Shown: positions 16,033-23,311 of the stretch, piece by piece | How the letters are laid out: every line of letters begins with the position of its first letter | Position numbering within the stretch: the first letter of the stretch is position 1 | DNA from: an uncultured Prevotella sp. | GTDB lineage: Bacteria; Bacteroidota; Bacteroidia; Bacteroidales; Bacteroidaceae | Assembly: GCA_905236875.1 (NCBI GenBank) | Contig: CAJOQT010000093.1 | Location: 1-37,824, forward strand | Direction: 5' to 3' | Length of the DNA: 37,824 bases | The notes under the pieces: generated by a model | What the model saw: only the letters and a program-made list of their open reading frames with translations | Databases searched by the model: none | What the model was told of the DNA's origin: nothing | Made by a program: the position numbers and the translations under genes

Positions 16033-16078
16033 ACATTAAAGATTGAAAATTGAAAATTAAAGATTAAAAGTAAGTCCT
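16029..16078 (+). repeat. AT-rich ATTAAAGATTGAAAATTG spacer
   Basis: Degenerate direct repeats of ATTAAACATTAAAGATTG-type words fill the gap between thioesterase and ketosynthase. A sister spacer lies at 17928-17950 before the second ACP gene. Confidence 0.55.
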
Positions 16079-16084
16079 TCTTCG

Positions 16085-17944
16085 ATGATCTATAGAATAG
16101 CAGACAACATCCTGTCACCATTAGGTGAGACGACGGCAGAGAACTATCGTGCCGTCAGGGAAGGTCGTACTGCACTTCGCCGTTATGAGCATCACTGGGG
16201 ACTGCCTGACCCGTTCACCGCTTCGATGTTTGACCAGCAAAGAGGGGAGGAGGGACTCACCCGCTTTGAGTCGCTGGCCGTCTGCTCTGTCCGGAAAGCC
16301 CTGCAGCAGACGGAACTTGACGTTTCCCAACCCAACGTACTCTTTATCCTGAGTACCACGAAAGGCAATATCGAATTGCTGTCGGACCCATCGGATGAAA
16401 CGCTTGATGTCAGTCCTGGGACAGCAGCACGTCACATAGCCCAGACACTTGGCATCACCACAGAACCTATTGTGGTATGCAACGCCTGTATTTCCGGCGT
16501 GGCTGCCATCATACTCGCCGAGCGTCTGTTAACAGCCGGCAGCTACGACTACGCCATTGTCTGTGGAGCCGATGTGCTCAATAAGTTCACCGTCTCTGGT
16601 TTCCAGTCGCTTCAGGCAATATCGGCCGACGAATGCAAGCCCTTCGACCTTGAACGCACAGGACTCAACTTAGGTGAGGCCGCCGCCACTATCATTTTCT
16701 GTCGCCAGCCACATGCAGACAACGGACTGTGTTCAGCGGTTTCCCCGCCGAAAAGCTGGGCTATAGAACGCGGAGCCATCAGAAACGACGCCTTCCACAT
16801 CAGCTCTCCATCCAAGAACGGTGAAGGTGCACGTCTGGCATTGGTCGAGGCAAGGGGAGACGTTGCTGCCGATGAGCTCGCCATGATCAATGCTCACGGC
16901 ACAGGCACATTATTCAATGATCAGATGGAATCGGTCGCCATCGAACGGGCAGGACTTCAGACCGTACCCGTTAACGCCCTGAAAGGCTACTTCGGCCATA
17001 CCCTTGGCGCAGCAGGCATCCTCGAGACCATCCTGACCATGACAGCATTAGACGACCACACCGTTCTTGCCACACGTGGTTTCGAGGAACGGGGCGTGTC
17101 AGGAAAGATCCTCCTTTCGCCACAGCACCAGCCTACCGACAAACACCGTTTCATCAAGATGATATCCGGCTTCGGCGGTGGTAATGCTGCGATTTTTGTA
17201 AGGACAACGGACGACGGACAACAGACAACGGATGACGGACAACGGACAACGGACGACGGACAACGGACAACGGATGACGGACAACGGACAACGGACAACG
17301 GACCGCTCGGCTTTGCCGCTTGCTACCGAAGGGACGCAAGAACGACCACGGACGACGGAAAGACTGTGATCAGCGGTTTGCCCGCTGATGGTGTCCGGCA
17401 CCATGTCCATCTTACTCCTGACCGTCTGCTGATTGATGGAGTGGACACACCTTGCGAGGAAACGGGAATGGCACTGCTGACCAGTCTTTACAAGAGTCGC
17501 ATCCACGACTATCCCAAGTTCTACAAGATGGATCCGCTGAGCCGCCTTGGCTTTGTCGCCTCGGAATTGTTGCTGCAGGCCGAAGGAAAAGAACGCTTTG
17601 TTCCCTGCAAGAACCGGGCCGTGATACTCTTCAACCATTCCTCATCCATCAGTGCAGACAGGAAGTACCTTGCCTCCATTGCCGATGCAGACAACTATTA
17701 TCCCAGTCCTTCCGTGTTTGTCTATACACTGCCCAACATCGTGACAGGAGAGATAGCTATCCGCAATGGCTATCAGGGCGAGACATCCTTTTACATCCTA
17801 CCCCAGAAAGACGAAAGCCTGATGCAACAAATCGTCCGGGCCTCTTTTCTCGACCAAACGACACAAGACGTCATCTGTGGCTGGGTGGATTACGAAGACG
17901 AAGACCATTTTGAAGCGACAGTGACATTAAAGATTAAACATTGA
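16085..17944 (+). CDS. Ketosynthase fused to a chain-length-factor-like domain, with repeat linker
   Basis: A 619-residue protein. The first 372 residues are a ketosynthase with Cys135 (VCNACISG), His271 (NAHGTGT), Lys300 and His305 (KGYFGHTLGAAG). A loop at about residues 211-224 (ADNGLCSAVSPPKS) is repeat-derived. Residues 373-407 are a perfect-like heptad array, TTDDGQQ/TTDDGQR, encoded by a 21-base tandem repeat, followed by more repeat-derived sequence to about 437. The last 170 residues (PLSRLGFVASELLL, FNHSSSISADRKY, PSPSVFVYTLPNIV) resemble the short ketosynthase-like domain PF13723 used as chain length factor in aryl-polyene systems. The natural boundary between domains thus holds the repeat. 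Confidence 0.82.
   Translation: MIYRIADNILSPLGETTAENYRAVREGRTALRRYEHHWGLPDPFTASMFDQQRGEEGLTRFESLAVCSVRKALQQTELDVSQPNVLFILSTTKGNIELLSDPSDETLDVSPGTAARHIAQTLGITTEPIVVCNACISGVAAIILAERLLTAGSYDYAIVCGADVLNKFTVSGFQSLQAISADECKPFDLERTGLNLGEAAATIIFCRQPHADNGLCSAVSPPKSWAIERGAIRNDAFHISSPSKNGEGARLALVEARGDVAADELAMINAHGTGTLFNDQMESVAIERAGLQTVPVNALKGYFGHTLGAAGILETILTMTALDDHTVLATRGFEERGVSGKILLSPQHQPTDKHRFIKMISGFGGGNAAIFVRTTDDGQQTTDDGQRTTDDGQRTTDDGQRTTDNGPLGFAACYRRDARTTTDDGKTVISGLPADGVRHHVHLTPDRLLIDGVDTPCEETGMALLTSLYKSRIHDYPKFYKMDPLSRLGFVASELLLQAEGKERFVPCKNRAVILFNHSSSISADRKYLASIADADNYYPSPSVFVYTLPNIVTGEIAIRNGYQGETSFYILPQKDESLMQQIVRASFLDQTTQDVICGWVDYEDEDHFEATVTLKIKH
16717..16757 (+). repeat. In-frame repeat piece inside the ketosynthase core
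   Basis: AGACAACGGACTGTGTTCAG and GCGGTTTCCCCGC match the GGACAACGG-plus-hairpin composite at 11411-11487. The piece adds about 14 residues (211-224) to a surface loop. Confidence 0.6.
17201..17390 (+). repeat. 21-bp tandem repeat and hairpin inside the ketosynthase fusion gene
   Basis: From 17201 to 17303 a 21-base unit, roughly ACAACGGAYGACGGACAACGG, repeats about five times with small changes and keeps the reading frame (7 codons). After a spacer comes GACGACGGAAAGACTGTG and a perfect 8-base hairpin ATCAGCGG (17369-17376), CCGCTGAT (17382-17389). The same composite occurs between genes at 11411-11487. Confidence 0.9.
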
Positions 17945-17955
17945 ACATTAGATAT

Positions 17956-18213
17956 ATGGAAGAATTGATTTTAGAACTCAAACAGGAAATCATCAACGTT
18001 CTCAATTTGGAGGAAATGACACCTGACGACATTGAGACAGACGCACCTTTGTTTGGCGAAGGACTGGGTCTCGACTCCATCGATGCGCTGGAACTCATTG
18101 TCCTCTTGGAGAAGAAATACGGCATCAAGCTGGCAAGTCCCTCTGAAGGAAAGGCTATCTTTACAAGTGTGGCCACCATTGCCGATTATGTCAGTAAGAA
18201 CAGGACAAAATAA
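17956..18213 (+). CDS. Acyl carrier protein 2
   Basis: An 85-residue carrier protein with the site GLGLDSIDALE, Ser41 being the phosphopantetheine serine. I start at ATG 17956; an in-frame TTG at 17941 lies in AT-rich spacer and would add only MNIRY. It stands between the two ketosynthase-chain-length-factor fusion genes, so it is the likely carrier for chain extension by one or both. The acidic helix II (ALELIVLLEKKYG) fits type II systems. Confidence 0.92.
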   Translation: MEELILELKQEIINVLNLEEMTPDDIETDAPLFGEGLGLDSIDALELIVLLEKKYGIKLASPSEGKAIFTSVATIADYVSKNRTK

Positions 18214-18215
18214 AA

Positions 18216-18266
18216 GGAGCCCCCTCCGGTTCCCCCAAGGGGGAGAGGTGAGAGGTGAGAGGTAAG
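18216..18266 (+). repeat. GC-rich palindrome and GAGAGGT spacer
   Basis: GCCCCCTCCGGTTCCCCCAA and GGGGGAGAGG followed by three GAGAGGT units fill the gap between ACP 2 and the next ketosynthase. It belongs to the CCCCTC/GGGGAG family seen elsewhere in the window. Confidence 0.6.
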
Positions 18267-20024
18267 ATGAAAAGGGACATCGTCATCACAGGAGCTGGCA
18301 TCATCTCTGCCATCGGACACGACAAGGCCGCTGTTCTGCAGTCACTGCGTGAAGGAAGAAGTGGCATTGGCGAGATGCATCATCTGCCGTCCTCACACCA
18401 CGAACTACCTGTGGGTGAGGTCAACCTGTCGAATGACGAGATGAAAGCCCTGCTCGGCATTCCTCTGACAGAACAGATCAGCCGGACGGCACTTATGGGC
18501 ATGATTGCCGTAGGACAGGCTCTCGACGAAGCAAGGCTCTGTCCTTCATCCCCTGCCATCCATCTGGTCTCTGGCACTACAGTGGGAGGCATGGATCAGA
18601 CCGAACGCTATTTCAACACCTTCGAAACGACAGACGAGCACCTCGACTGTCTGAAGACACACGACTGCGGCAGCTCCACCCAACTCATTGCCGAACACTT
18701 CGGCCTATTCAAAGAGACGGCCACTTTGTCAACCGCCTGTTCTTCAGCAGCTAACGCATTGATATTAGGAGCCAGGCTCATCAAGTCAGGACAGGCAGAC
18801 ATCGTGGTGGCAGGAGGAACAGAGGCACTCACCGCGTTCCATCTTAACGGCTTCAACTCACTGATGATACTCGACCATGAGCGTTGCAGACCGTTCGACC
18901 AGCAACGGGCAGGACTCAACCTGGGCGAAGGTGCCGCATACGTCGTGATGGAGACTGAAGAATCGGCACGAAGACGAGGGGTGAACATCCTGGCATGGCT
19001 GACAGGCTACGGCAATGCCTGTGACGCATTCCATCAGACGGCATCTTCAGAAAACGGTGAAGGAGCCTATCTGGCGATGCAGGAAGCGTTGACGATGGCG
19101 GGACTTTCTCCTGAAGACATTGACTACGTGAATGCCCACGGAACAGGAACCCCCAACAATGATGCCAGCGAGAGTGCCGCCCTAAAACGCATCTTCCAGC
19201 ACCGGATGCCTCCCGTCTCCAGCACCAAGTCATTTACCGGTCACACGACCAGTGCATCCGGCAGTATCGAAGCCGTGATTTGTCTGCTGGCCATGCAGCA
19301 CCATTTCATACCAGTCAACCTCGGGTTCCGGCATCCCATGGAAGACGGCATTGTCCCGATGACAGAACCGTCGGACACTGTAGAGATAGAACATGTGCTC
19401 TGTAACTCCTTCGGTTTCGGCGGTAACGACTCATCGCTCATCTTCTCTGCACATTCGCAGGGCCAAGGGAACACCACGATGCCGTGCGACTGTATGATCC
19501 TATCCAAGGTGGAAATCAGTGACGAGGAAGAACTCTCGGAAATCCGCAACTACGTAAAACCGCTCGAAGCCAGACGCATGGGACGACTGATGAAGAGCTC
19601 GCTGCTGTCATCGCTGAAAGCCTTGGAGCTGGCAGGCATTGAGACACCCGATGCCATTATCACCGCCACCTATATGGGTTGTCTGGAGAACACCGAGCTG
19701 CTGTTACGTCAGCTACAGGAAGAAGGTGAAGTGATGCTGAAGCCCACCTATTTCATGCAAAGCACCCACAACACCATTGGCAGCAACATCGCCATCCGCA
19801 CCCGCTGTCATGGCTATAACGTGACTTACTCTCACGGTAAGGACTCCTTGGAATGGGCATTGCGTGATGCCCGTATGCTGCTGCAGGAAGGCAAGGTCAG
19901 GAATGTGCTGGTAGGGCTGCACGACGAGACCACGCCCCTCTACCGTTCACTCATGGAGCGGTTAGGCGTTCATGATTTATTACCCATTCATTCAATATCA
20001 ATGGTTCTGACATGTGGAAAGTAA
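18267..20024 (+). CDS. Second ketosynthase fused to a chain-length-factor-like domain
   Basis: A 585-residue protein starting at ATG 18267 (MKRDIVITGAG); an upstream GTG lies in repeat spacer. Residues 1-400 are a FabF-like ketosynthase with Cys158 (STACSSA), His291 (NAHGTGT), Lys321 and His326 (TKSFTGHTT), and GFGGNDSS near 383. Residues from about 407 to the end (RRMGRLMKSSLLSSLKAL, ATYMGCLENTELL, FMQSTHNTIGSNIAIRT, VLVGLHDE) fit the short PF13723 ketosynthase-like domain, here without a Cys-His-His set. This matches ApeO fused to ApeC as a single chain. It overlaps the next gene by 13 bases. Confidence 0.85.
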   Translation: MKRDIVITGAGIISAIGHDKAAVLQSLREGRSGIGEMHHLPSSHHELPVGEVNLSNDEMKALLGIPLTEQISRTALMGMIAVGQALDEARLCPSSPAIHLVSGTTVGGMDQTERYFNTFETTDEHLDCLKTHDCGSSTQLIAEHFGLFKETATLSTACSSAANALILGARLIKSGQADIVVAGGTEALTAFHLNGFNSLMILDHERCRPFDQQRAGLNLGEGAAYVVMETEESARRRGVNILAWLTGYGNACDAFHQTASSENGEGAYLAMQEALTMAGLSPEDIDYVNAHGTGTPNNDASESAALKRIFQHRMPPVSSTKSFTGHTTSASGSIEAVICLLAMQHHFIPVNLGFRHPMEDGIVPMTEPSDTVEIEHVLCNSFGFGGNDSSLIFSAHSQGQGNTTMPCDCMILSKVEISDEEELSEIRNYVKPLEARRMGRLMKSSLLSSLKALELAGIETPDAIITATYMGCLENTELLLRQLQEEGEVMLKPTYFMQSTHNTIGSNIAIRTRCHGYNVTYSHGKDSLEWALRDARMLLQEGKVRNVLVGLHDETTPLYRSLMERLGVHDLLPIHSISMVLTCGK

Positions 20025-20365
20025 TACCATACGCATTGTTACAATGCCTGCTGCTTACGGGCGGTCAGGTGTTTCTGAAGTTCGCCCTGATGCGGATGCC
20101 CCAGTTCAGCTGGACGAAAGACTTCTGGTGGAGCATGCTGACCAATTGGCAGTTTGCCGCCTGTGGCCTGCTGTTTGGACTAAGCGGTCTGCTGTGGATG
20201 TATATTGTCAAGATATTCCCGTTCAGCACAGCCTACCCAATGGTCAGTCTGAGCTATGTCTTCGGCATGTTGGCGGCTATATTGTTCTTCCACGAAGAGG
20301 TGTCGGCGATGAAATGGGTCGGCGTAGGCTGTATTGTCATAGGTTGTCTGTTAATAGCGAAATAA
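20012..20365 (+). CDS. SMR/EamA-like small membrane transporter
   Basis: A 117-residue protein with four predicted membrane helices and the general look of EmrE/ArnE-type small transporters: an N-terminal helix with GGQVFLKFAL, a middle helix pair, and YPMVSLSYVFGMLAAILFF in helix three. The ArnE/F relatives flip lipid-linked sugars, so a role in moving a lipid-linked polyene intermediate across the inner membrane is plausible but only inferred. It starts inside the end of the ketosynthase gene and ends 6 bases before the LolA-like gene. Confidence 0.75.
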   Translation: MWKVIPYALLQCLLLTGGQVFLKFALMRMPQFSWTKDFWWSMLTNWQFAACGLLFGLSGLLWMYIVKIFPFSTAYPMVSLSYVFGMLAAILFFHEEVSAMKWVGVGCIVIGCLLIAK

Positions 20366-20371
20366 TTCAAT

Positions 20372-21001
20372 ATGAGGAATATATTGTTATTTGTCCTGCT
20401 TTTTATCTACGGGGGAACCGTAGGGCACTGCATGGCGCAGCAGGTGAATGAGGCACAGGTCAAGAAGGAGATAGGTCAGGCGGCCGCAGCACTGAAGACA
20501 CTCCAGTGTGACTTCGTACAGACCAAGCACCTGAAAATGCTGAATGACGACATGGTGTCGAAGGGTAAGATGTACTATGAACAAGACTCAAAGCTCCGTT
20601 GGGAATACGTCACGCCGTATGCCTATACGTTTATCCTCAACGGTGACAAGGTACTGTTGAAGAACCGTAACAGGAATGATGTCATTGATGTCAACCAGAA
20701 TAAGGTCTTCAAGGAGATTGCCCGTATCATGATGAGCAGCGTCGTGGGCGACTGCCTGTCCGACACCAGGAGTTTCAAGACGAGCATCAGGGGAACCGAC
20801 ACCGAATGGGTGGCAACCTTGCTGCCGCTCCGCAAGGACATCAAACAGATGTTCCAGCAGATCACTCTTCACTTCAACAAGCAGCGCCGGATAGTGACCA
20901 AGGTTGAATTGTTGGAAAAGAACGGTGACAAGACCATCATAGAACTCAAGAATATCCGAACAAATGAAGCCATCAATGCGAGCCTGTTTGCTATTCATTA
21001 G
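20372..21001 (+). CDS. LolA-like periplasmic lipoprotein carrier
   Basis: A 209-residue exported protein with signal peptide MRNILLFVLLFIYGGTVGH and a LolA fold pattern: QVKKEIGQAAAALKTLQCDFVQ near the start, then SKGKMYYEQDSKLRWEYVTP, typical of LolA-like carriers. Such a protein in a polyene cluster is expected to carry the lipidated product to the outer membrane. The piece IYGGTVGHCM comes from a palindromic repeat (CTACGG...CCGTAG) shared with the next gene and pssA, so the signal peptide end has been shaped by a repeat. It overlaps the next gene by 38 bases. Confidence 0.82.
   Translation: MRNILLFVLLFIYGGTVGHCMAQQVNEAQVKKEIGQAAAALKTLQCDFVQTKHLKMLNDDMVSKGKMYYEQDSKLRWEYVTPYAYTFILNGDKVLLKNRNRNDVIDVNQNKVFKEIARIMMSSVVGDCLSDTRSFKTSIRGTDTEWVATLLPLRKDIKQMFQQITLHFNKQRRIVTKVELLEKNGDKTIIELKNIRTNEAINASLFAIH
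20405..20436 (+). repeat. In-frame palindromic element, copy 2 (LolA-like gene)
   Basis: Stem CTACGG (20407-20412), loop GGGAA, stem CCGTAG (20418-20423), then GGCACTGCATGG. It encodes YGGTVGHCM at the signal peptide end and is almost identical to the copy at 21012-21042. Confidence 0.75.
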
Positions 21002-21422
21002 CCTGTTTCTTCTCTACGGGGGAACCGTAGAGCACTGTATGGGACAGGTGATTTTCCCTTCTTCCGAAGGGGAAAAGGCAAAATTCACGGCCTATATCGA
21101 GATGCCGCGTGGCTACATCAGCGGTATTTGCGTGTTGGCTTACGACGAAGGAGTCGTTAAAGGATGCCTGTTCAACGAGTTCGGCATCACGGCCCTTGAC
21201 TTCTCGTACGACATACAAAAGCAGAAAGTAAAGCTACACTCCGTCATCAAGATGATGGACAAATGGTACATCAGGCGAGTGTTGAAGAAAGACCTGCGCC
21301 AACTGATGCGGTGTCTGCGGGATACTCCCTGCGAATCATCTGCTCAGGTATTTGAATACAGGAACGAGCGACACCATATTATATATCAGTTTACCCCGAT
21401 GGAGGAAGAGTTGAAGGATTGA
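20964..21422 (+). CDS. Exported protein of unknown function in the polyene cluster
   Basis: A 152-residue protein with signal peptide MRACLLFISLFLLYGG (from the second ATG at 20976; ATG 20964 adds four residues). The mature part is rich in beta-like segments (FTAYIEMPRGYISGICVLA) and ends in a charged tail. It could be the counterpart of the small DUF3261-type lipoprotein often seen beside the LolA-like gene in aryl-polyene clusters, but no lipobox is clear and I cannot confirm the family. The peptide YGGTVEHCM is repeat-derived. It sits between the LolA-like and dehydratase genes, which points to export or lipid anchoring. Confidence 0.65.
   Translation: MKPSMRACLLFISLFLLYGGTVEHCMGQVIFPSSEGEKAKFTAYIEMPRGYISGICVLAYDEGVVKGCLFNEFGITALDFSYDIQKQKVKLHSVIKMMDKWYIRRVLKKDLRQLMRCLRDTPCESSAQVFEYRNERHHIIYQFTPMEEELKD
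21012..21042 (+). repeat. In-frame palindromic element, copy 3
   Basis: Stem CTACGG (21014-21019), loop GGGAA, stem CCGTAG (21025-21030), then AGCACTGTATGG. It encodes YGGTVEHCM at the end of the signal peptide of the unknown exported protein. Confidence 0.75.
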
Positions 21423-21437
21423 AGAATTGTTAAGACA

Positions 21438-21809
21438 ATGAAACTGAAAGACAGTCTATATAGCATCACCTGTCAGATGATAGACGGTACGCATCAACAA
21501 TATGATATATTGTTGAATAAGGAGCATTTTATCTACAAGGCCCATTTCCCTGACGAGCCCGTCACGCCTGGTGTCTGCATCTTGCAAATCGGCAAGGAGC
21601 TGGTCGAGGACATCCTGCAAAGACGGCTTGAAATCAAACATGTCAAGAACGTCAAGTTCCTGTCGGTCATCTCCCCTGAAACGACACCCCAGATTACCTA
21701 TCATATAGAATGTGGGGCGACGAGTGACGAGCGTGAGGCATGGAACGTGAAGATCCTTGTTGTATGTGGCGAAACGCCATTGGCCAAAATATCGATGACA
21801 CTGGCATGA
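21438..21809 (+). CDS. Hot-dog dehydratase-like protein B (His half-site, Glu missing)
   Basis: A 123-residue FabA/FabZ-like protein. The motif HFPDEPVTPGV gives the catalytic His at residue 36, but the helix position that holds Glu or Asp in FabZ is Gln50 (CILQIGKEL). The 15049 protein keeps that Glu and lacks the His. I therefore infer a heterodimeric dehydratase in which each chain gives one half of the active site, like ApeI-ApeP, which would remove water from 3-hydroxyacyl-ACP to give the conjugated polyene. Its stop overlaps the next start as ATGA. Confidence 0.82.
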   Translation: MKLKDSLYSITCQMIDGTHQQYDILLNKEHFIYKAHFPDEPVTPGVCILQIGKELVEDILQRRLEIKHVKNVKFLSVISPETTPQITYHIECGATSDEREAWNVKILVVCGETPLAKISMTLA

Positions 21810-23311
21810 GACAAAAGACATTACTACACGACAGAGGTATCTGCGTTGTTATTCCGACCTATAACAATGGGGGAACGATTGCGGATGTCGTTCAGCGCAC
21901 GCTGGCTGAATGTAGTGATGTCATTGTCGTTAACGACGGCTCAACGGACAATACGAGTACCATCCTCCATAGTATCGATGGCATAACACTGGTAGAGCAT
22001 GAGAAGAACAAGGGCAAGGGCTGTGCGCTGAAGACCGGGTTCAGGAAGGCTCTTGAGATGGGCTTCGCTTACGCCATCACCTTGGACGGTGACGGTCAGC
22101 ACTATCCGGAAGACATTACTTTGTTTCTGGAAGCCAACCGCAAACATCCTGGCAGTCTGATTGTAGGCAGTCGTGACTTGAGTGGCATTACCCTGTCGAA
22201 GGGCAGTCGTTTTGCCAACCGTTTCTCTAATTTCTGGTTCTGGATACAGACCGGTCGCAGGCTGGAGGATACGCAGACTGGCTATCGTCTCTATCCGTTG
22301 AAGAAACTCTATGGCCTGAGTCTGCTGACCTCACGCTATGAGTCGGAACTGGAACTGTTGGTGTTCTCCTCGTGGCATGGTGTCAAACTGATTCCTATCC
22401 CCATCAGGGTATATTATCCGCCAGCAGGAGAACGGGTGAGCCACTTCCGTCCTGCAGCCGACTTTGCTCGTATCAGTGTGCTTAACACGGTGTTGTGTTT
22501 TCTCGCAGTGGTCTATGGTCTGCCTCTGCGCGTCGGCCGTTTCCTGATGAAATATGTACGCACCTATTACTCGCTGTTGTTTTTCATCATCTGCTGCCTG
22601 TTTCTGGCCACTCCGCTTGTATGGCTGTATCTCCATATAGGGAAGATGACGGAACATAAGCGTTTCCGTCTGCACCAGCTGATTCAGACTATGTCGCGTT
22701 TCGTGATGCTTCATCACGGCATCCCCGGCACGAAGTTCACCTATAAAGTAGCGGACGAAAAGGCATTCGACAAGCCCCATGTCATCATCTGTAACCACCA
22801 GTCGCATCTGGACCTGACCTGCCAGCTGATTTTCTCGCCTCGCATCATCTTCCTGACCAACGACTGGGTGTGGAACAATCCGTTCTACGGATTTCTGATT
22901 CGCCATGCGGAGTATTATCCTGTGGCAGAAGGCATTGAAGAGCTGATGCCGAAGCTGAAATCGCTGGTGGAACGAGGCTATAGCATCGCTGTCTTCCCGG
23001 AAGGAACCCGTTCGAAGGACTGCAGCATCGGACGTTTCCACCAAGGTGCTTTCTACATTGCCGAACAGCTGGGCATTGACATCCTGCCGATGTACCTGTA
23101 CGGAACAGGTAAGGTGTTGCCGAAGAAGACCTATACCCTACAGAAGAGTCCCATCTACATTGAGGTGGGCAAGCCTATGAGCCTGAAGAGTCTGATGGGG
23201 GCCATGAGTTCTATGGGCCCCATGAGCCTCAAATCCATTGCCTCACTCATGCGCAAGCATTATATCGAGAAATACGAAGAGCTATCCAACAGAATAGAGC
23301 AAGATGTGTAA
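21806..23311 (+). CDS. Glycosyltransferase 2-PlsC acyltransferase fusion
   Basis: A 501-residue two-domain membrane protein. Residues about 10-215 are a family 2 glycosyltransferase (VVIPTYNNGG, VVNDGSTDNT, DGDGQHYPED, a DPM1-like pattern). Two hydrophobic segments (about residues 230-285) follow. The C-terminal half is a PlsC-type acyltransferase with NHQSHLD (H-x4-D) and FPEGTRS. The architecture matches ApeJ-like proteins, thought to build the glycolipid that carries the polyene. I start at ATG 21806, giving ATGA overlap with the previous gene. Near the C-terminus MSLKSLMGAMSSMGPMSLKS holds a duplicated MSLKS and a near-palindrome (23195-23223). Confidence 0.85.
   Translation: MRQKTLLHDRGICVVIPTYNNGGTIADVVQRTLAECSDVIVVNDGSTDNTSTILHSIDGITLVEHEKNKGKGCALKTGFRKALEMGFAYAITLDGDGQHYPEDITLFLEANRKHPGSLIVGSRDLSGITLSKGSRFANRFSNFWFWIQTGRRLEDTQTGYRLYPLKKLYGLSLLTSRYESELELLVFSSWHGVKLIPIPIRVYYPPAGERVSHFRPAADFARISVLNTVLCFLAVVYGLPLRVGRFLMKYVRTYYSLLFFIICCLFLATPLVWLYLHIGKMTEHKRFRLHQLIQTMSRFVMLHHGIPGTKFTYKVADEKAFDKPHVIICNHQSHLDLTCQLIFSPRIIFLTNDWVWNNPFYGFLIRHAEYYPVAEGIEELMPKLKSLVERGYSIAVFPEGTRSKDCSIGRFHQGAFYIAEQLGIDILPMYLYGTGKVLPKKTYTLQKSPIYIEVGKPMSLKSLMGAMSSMGPMSLKSIASLMRKHYIEKYEELSNRIEQDV
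23195..23223 (+). repeat. Near-palindrome and duplicated segment in the GT-PlsC gene
   Basis: ATGGGGGCC (23195-23203) and GGGCCCCAT (23215-23223) pair with one mismatch, and ATGAGCCT occurs on both sides, giving MSLKS twice. It looks like a small in-frame duplication or repeat insertion near the protein end. Confidence 0.45.

Noticed and set aside
17201..17303. Tandem repeat that might be taken for a CRISPR array
   Set aside because: Units are 21 bases without unique spacers, keep the reading frame and lie inside a gene.
16987..17638. Minus-strand frames with repeated CPLSVVR-type peptides
   Set aside because: They are the antisense translation of the TTDDGQR tandem repeat inside a well-supported ketosynthase fusion gene.
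20014..20451. Plus-strand frame of 145 codons overlapping the SMR-like gene
   Set aside because: It is out of frame with the SMR-like protein, which shows regular membrane helices; this frame shows none.
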